Shown: positions 61,660-64,000 of the stretch, in pieces
Layout: each line of letters opens with the position of its first letter
How positions within the stretch are numbered: position 1 is the stretch's first letter
Assembly: GCA_017936765.1 (NCBI GenBank)
Contig: JAGBEX010000014.1
Span: 124,001-188,000 of the forward strand
DNA length: 64,000 nucleotides
Reading direction: 5' to 3'
Origin: Clostridia bacterium
GTDB lineage: Bacteria; Bacillota; Clostridia; Christensenellales; Aristaeellaceae
Position numbers and translations under genes: made by a program
The notes under the pieces: model-generated
What the model saw: only the letters and a program-made list of their open reading frames with translations
The model's database searches: none
What the model was told of the DNA's origin: nothing

Positions 61660-64000
61660 TTCGTTTCCTCCTCTCCATGAAGATCTGCGTAGAGCGGCAG
61701 GCCGAATTCCTTACGCTTGATCTCGATTTCTTCATTAATGGTACGGGTGTAGGTCAGCAGGGTCTCGCGGGGATCGTCCTTGTCGTTGATGACCTTGCGG
61801 ATGGCGTTGGTCATGTGACGGGTGGTGGAGTAGCCGCCGGCGATTTCCGGGAAGCCGCGGCCCCAGGCCTGCTGCTCCTTCAGCACAGCCAGCTGATCGG
61901 TGGACCAGGCCAGCTGATCCAGGGCCTCGGTATTGGCGGTGGCATAGCGGGCGGAGGAACCCAGCACGCTTTCCATTTCACGGCCGAAGCGGACCTGAGA
62001 ATCGGCGGAGACCCACCACTTCATGAACTCCCATGCGTTCTTCTTCACGGTCTCGTTGTCGGTGGCGATCATCATGCAGCACAGGCCATTGGCGTGGCAG
62101 CTGCGGTCGATGGTGCCATCTGCCTGCAGGGTGCCGGGATAGAGGGTGAAGTCCCACAGGCCGCGGATCTCGGGAGCGGAAACGGCCAGGGTGTTGTATA
62201 GGCTGTACTGGCCAACGCCGATGGGCATTTCGCCGGAACGGAAGCGGCTCACAAAGTCGAACACGGTGGGCAGGCCATAGTCGTTGTACAGGCTGGTGTA
62301 CAGTTCGAAGGCGGCCACGCCCTCTTCGGTGTCGATCACGGTACGGGTCTTGCTATCATTATAGATGGCGCCGCCGTGCTGGTAGATCAGAGCGTTGAAG
62401 CCGGACATATCCACGTTGGAGATATCCGGGAAGGGAACGCCCACGGACATATTGTTGCCCTGGATGGTGGGCAGAATGGCGATCAGATCGTCCCAGGTCT
62501 GGGGGATCTCCAGGCCCAGGTCGGCCATCACGTCCTCGCGGTAGAACAGAACGGAGAAGAGCTGGGTCTCAGGCAGACCGTAGACGCCTTTGTGTTCGCC
62601 GTCGTCGTAGGTGAGGGGATCCAGCGCGCTCTGGTAGAAGGGCTTGGTGACCTCTTCGAAGTCTTCGAACTGGGTCAGGTCTTCCACGGCGTTACGCATA
62701 GCGTAGTTCACGGCGAACCAGCCGTCAACGCTCAGCACCACATCAGGGCCGATGCCAGCCATAACAGCGTTCAGGATGGCATCGGGCGCCACCAGCTGCA
62801 CGTTGACCTTGATGCCGCTCTCGTGGGTGAAGGTATCGTCGATCATGGTCTTCAGCACGGTGGACTGGTCGCGGCCAGTCACCAGCCAAACCTCGATCAC
62901 GTCTTCGGCGTTCTCGTCGTAAACGTCGCCCAGGGAGTTGTAGTCAACGAAGAAGGAGGCCACGCAGGCGCGAACCTCGTGCACGATGCTGGTGAAGAAG
63001 TTGGCGCGCTTCACATCGGGCTTGGCCTTTTCACCGGTGATGATGATCTGGTCAATGTCCAGCTTGGACTCGGCCATGTTCTGCATGGCGGTACCCAGAC
63101 TGGTGATGTTATCCTTGAAGTTGGAGAAGGACTGGGTGATACGCTCGTGGCGATCAACGAACTGCTCCAGCTGCACGGCCAGCGTCTGCGCGGTAGCAAC
63201 GCGGTCGTTCTTCTGGCCGGTGAGCTGCACGGTGTCGTCCACCAGCTTGTACAGGCGCTTGCTCTCCAGCTCCATGGCTTCCATAACTTCAGGATAAACC
63301 TTGGGGATATTGTAGTCGCGGAAGCGGTCGGGGGAAACGCCAGTCAGCACCAGCACCTTTCGGTAGATCTGGTTGAGGCGGTAGATGGAGTTCTCCATAC
63401 CCTTGAGGATGCCGCCCATCTCGCCCAGCGTCACTTCCAGGCGGATGGTGTGCTTGCCGGCGTTAAGATAGAAGCGATAGGGCGTGCCGGATTCGTCGGC
63501 CAGGGTGCGGAGCTGCCACTCGGTGTCATAAGCAAAGGCAACGGAGGACATATCGTCAAAGGGAACCTGGCCGTCCAGATAAATGGTACGGCAAGACAGG
63601 CCGCCACGCTGATAAGTCTGGCGAGCCTTGACAGAAATGTTGTAATAGCCGTCTTCGGGTACTTCAAAATCCCACTCGATCCACTGGCCGGCGGTGTTCC
63701 ACGGGTCGCCGCCGATGTAGTTCAGCACGGTGTGGTACACGTCGTAGGGAACGGTGGAGGGAGAGGCGTGGTCGTAACGGGCATACAGGGAGGGAGAAGA
63801 ACGCGTCTGAGCGTTTTCGCCTTCGATGGTCAGCTGCCACTTCTGTGCCTCGTCGGACATGGCGACCTCGGGCTGAGCCTTCAGGTAGTCCTCGTAGGAC
63901 TGGTAGCCGGTAACAGGCACTAACGTCATGCTGCGGATGATCATAGGCTCGTTAACAGCCTTGAGGGAGAGCTTGTTCTCGCCCTGGGCGAAATAGAACT
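61656..64000 (-). CDS. Large solute-binding protein with sugar-binding-like N-terminal domains (partial)
   Basis: The gene runs off the right edge; at least 780 residues are seen. Reading continues in frame up to base 64000 (FYFAQGENKLSLKAVNEPM just before the first internal ATG), so the start is outside. The N-terminal part contains beta-sandwich, carbohydrate-binding-like segments (WDFEVPEDGYYNISVKARQT, YRFYLNAGKHTIRLEVTLGE). A helical region of about 130 residues follows, then a complete family 1 solute-binding fold (IEVWLVTGRDQSTVLKTMI to WEFMKWWVSADSQVRFGREM). Fused modules of this kind are unusual for an importer receptor. Confidence 0.87.
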   Translation of the reverse strand, partial: FYFAQGENKLSLKAVNEPMIIRSMTLVPVTGYQSYEDYLKAQPEVAMSDEAQKWQLTIEGENAQTRSSPSLYARYDHASPSTVPYDVYHTVLNYIGGDPWNTAGQWIEWDFEVPEDGYYNISVKARQTYQRGGLSCRTIYLDGQVPFDDMSSVAFAYDTEWQLRTLADESGTPYRFYLNAGKHTIRLEVTLGEMGGILKGMENSIYRLNQIYRKVLVLTGVSPDRFRDYNIPKVYPEVMEAMELESKRLYKLVDDTVQLTGQKNDRVATAQTLAVQLEQFVDRHERITQSFSNFKDNITSLGTAMQNMAESKLDIDQIIITGEKAKPDVKRANFFTSIVHEVRACVASFFVDYNSLGDVYDENAEDVIEVWLVTGRDQSTVLKTMIDDTFTHESGIKVNVQLVAPDAILNAVMAGIGPDVVLSVDGWFAVNYAMRNAVEDLTQFEDFEEVTKPFYQSALDPLTYDDGEHKGVYGLPETQLFSVLFYREDVMADLGLEIPQTWDDLIAILPTIQGNNMSVGVPFPDISNVDMSGFNALIYQHGGAIYNDSKTRTVIDTEEGVAAFELYTSLYNDYGLPTVFDFVSRFRSGEMPIGVGQYSLYNTLAVSAPEIRGLWDFTLYPGTLQADGTIDRSCHANGLCCMMIATDNETVKKNAWEFMKWWVSADSQVRFGREMESVLGSSARYATANTEALDQLAWSTDQLAVLKEQQAWGRGFPEIAGGYSTTRHMTNAIRKVINDKDDPRETLLTYTRTINEEIEIKRKEFGLPLYADLHGEEETK

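Overview
The window comes from a fairly GC-rich anaerobic Firmicute, most likely a gut or rumen member of the class Clostridia. This is inferred from a complete-looking MEP isoprenoid set (dxs, fused ispDF), a pyruvate phosphate dikinase, an Rnf complex beside an F-type ATPase, sporulation-linked genes (spoVT and a SpoVB-like flippase), strong GGAGG ribosome binding sites and sigma-A promoters with 17-nt spacers. No rRNA, tRNA, IS element, phage gene or CRISPR array was seen.

Layout, plus strand first. 1-3245: metG-tatD-nudix. 3250-4837: an MFS efflux gene preceded by an 18-codon leader peptide and nested hairpins, the layout of a translation attenuator. 4844-10422: a PfkB kinase, a GNAT enzyme, then hydrolase / membrane Mur ligase / ddl / DUF4870-like gene. 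10436-16286: dxs-tlyA, terminator, then nadK-argR-recN under a promoter whose -35 lies inside an ARG box. 16355-21212: rnfCDEAB, with no rnfG in its usual place. 21210-22454 (minus): a polytopic glycosyltransferase-like protein. 22628-25480: ppdK. 25465-26033: a GNAT enzyme. 26074-29336 (minus): lgt, a beta-lactamase-fold hydrolase, recX and an HD protein. 29435-36890: upp and atpIBEFHAGDC. Its c subunit has two carboxylates at the ion site and its epsilon subunit is very short. 36911-44923: a QueG-like ferredoxin protein, a GH127-like protein, dus, and three tandem secreted proteins of unknown function sharing a C-terminal module.

44941-45212 is a non-coding cluster of closely spaced GC-rich hairpins. 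From 45216 to the right edge everything reads minus: ispDF; then spoVT, flippase, mazG, hup and rqcP in the order of the B. subtilis spoVT-yabM-yabN-yabO region; then a 13-kb carbohydrate-transport-type locus. That locus encodes two pairs of MalF/MalG-like permeases, two unusual solute-binding proteins (one with sugar-binding-like domains and cut by the window edge, one on a coiled-coil stalk), a membrane-anchored DUF5696-like protein, a Yip1-family membrane protein and an NHL/TPR membrane protein. It has no transport ATPase.

Together the core genes suggest ion-coupled, probably Na+-based, anaerobic energy metabolism: Rnf would build the gradient and an ATP synthase with a Na+-type c ring would use it. 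The least familiar parts are the DUF5696 double-transporter locus, the three-gene secreted operon, the hairpin cluster and the leader-peptide-controlled efflux gene.
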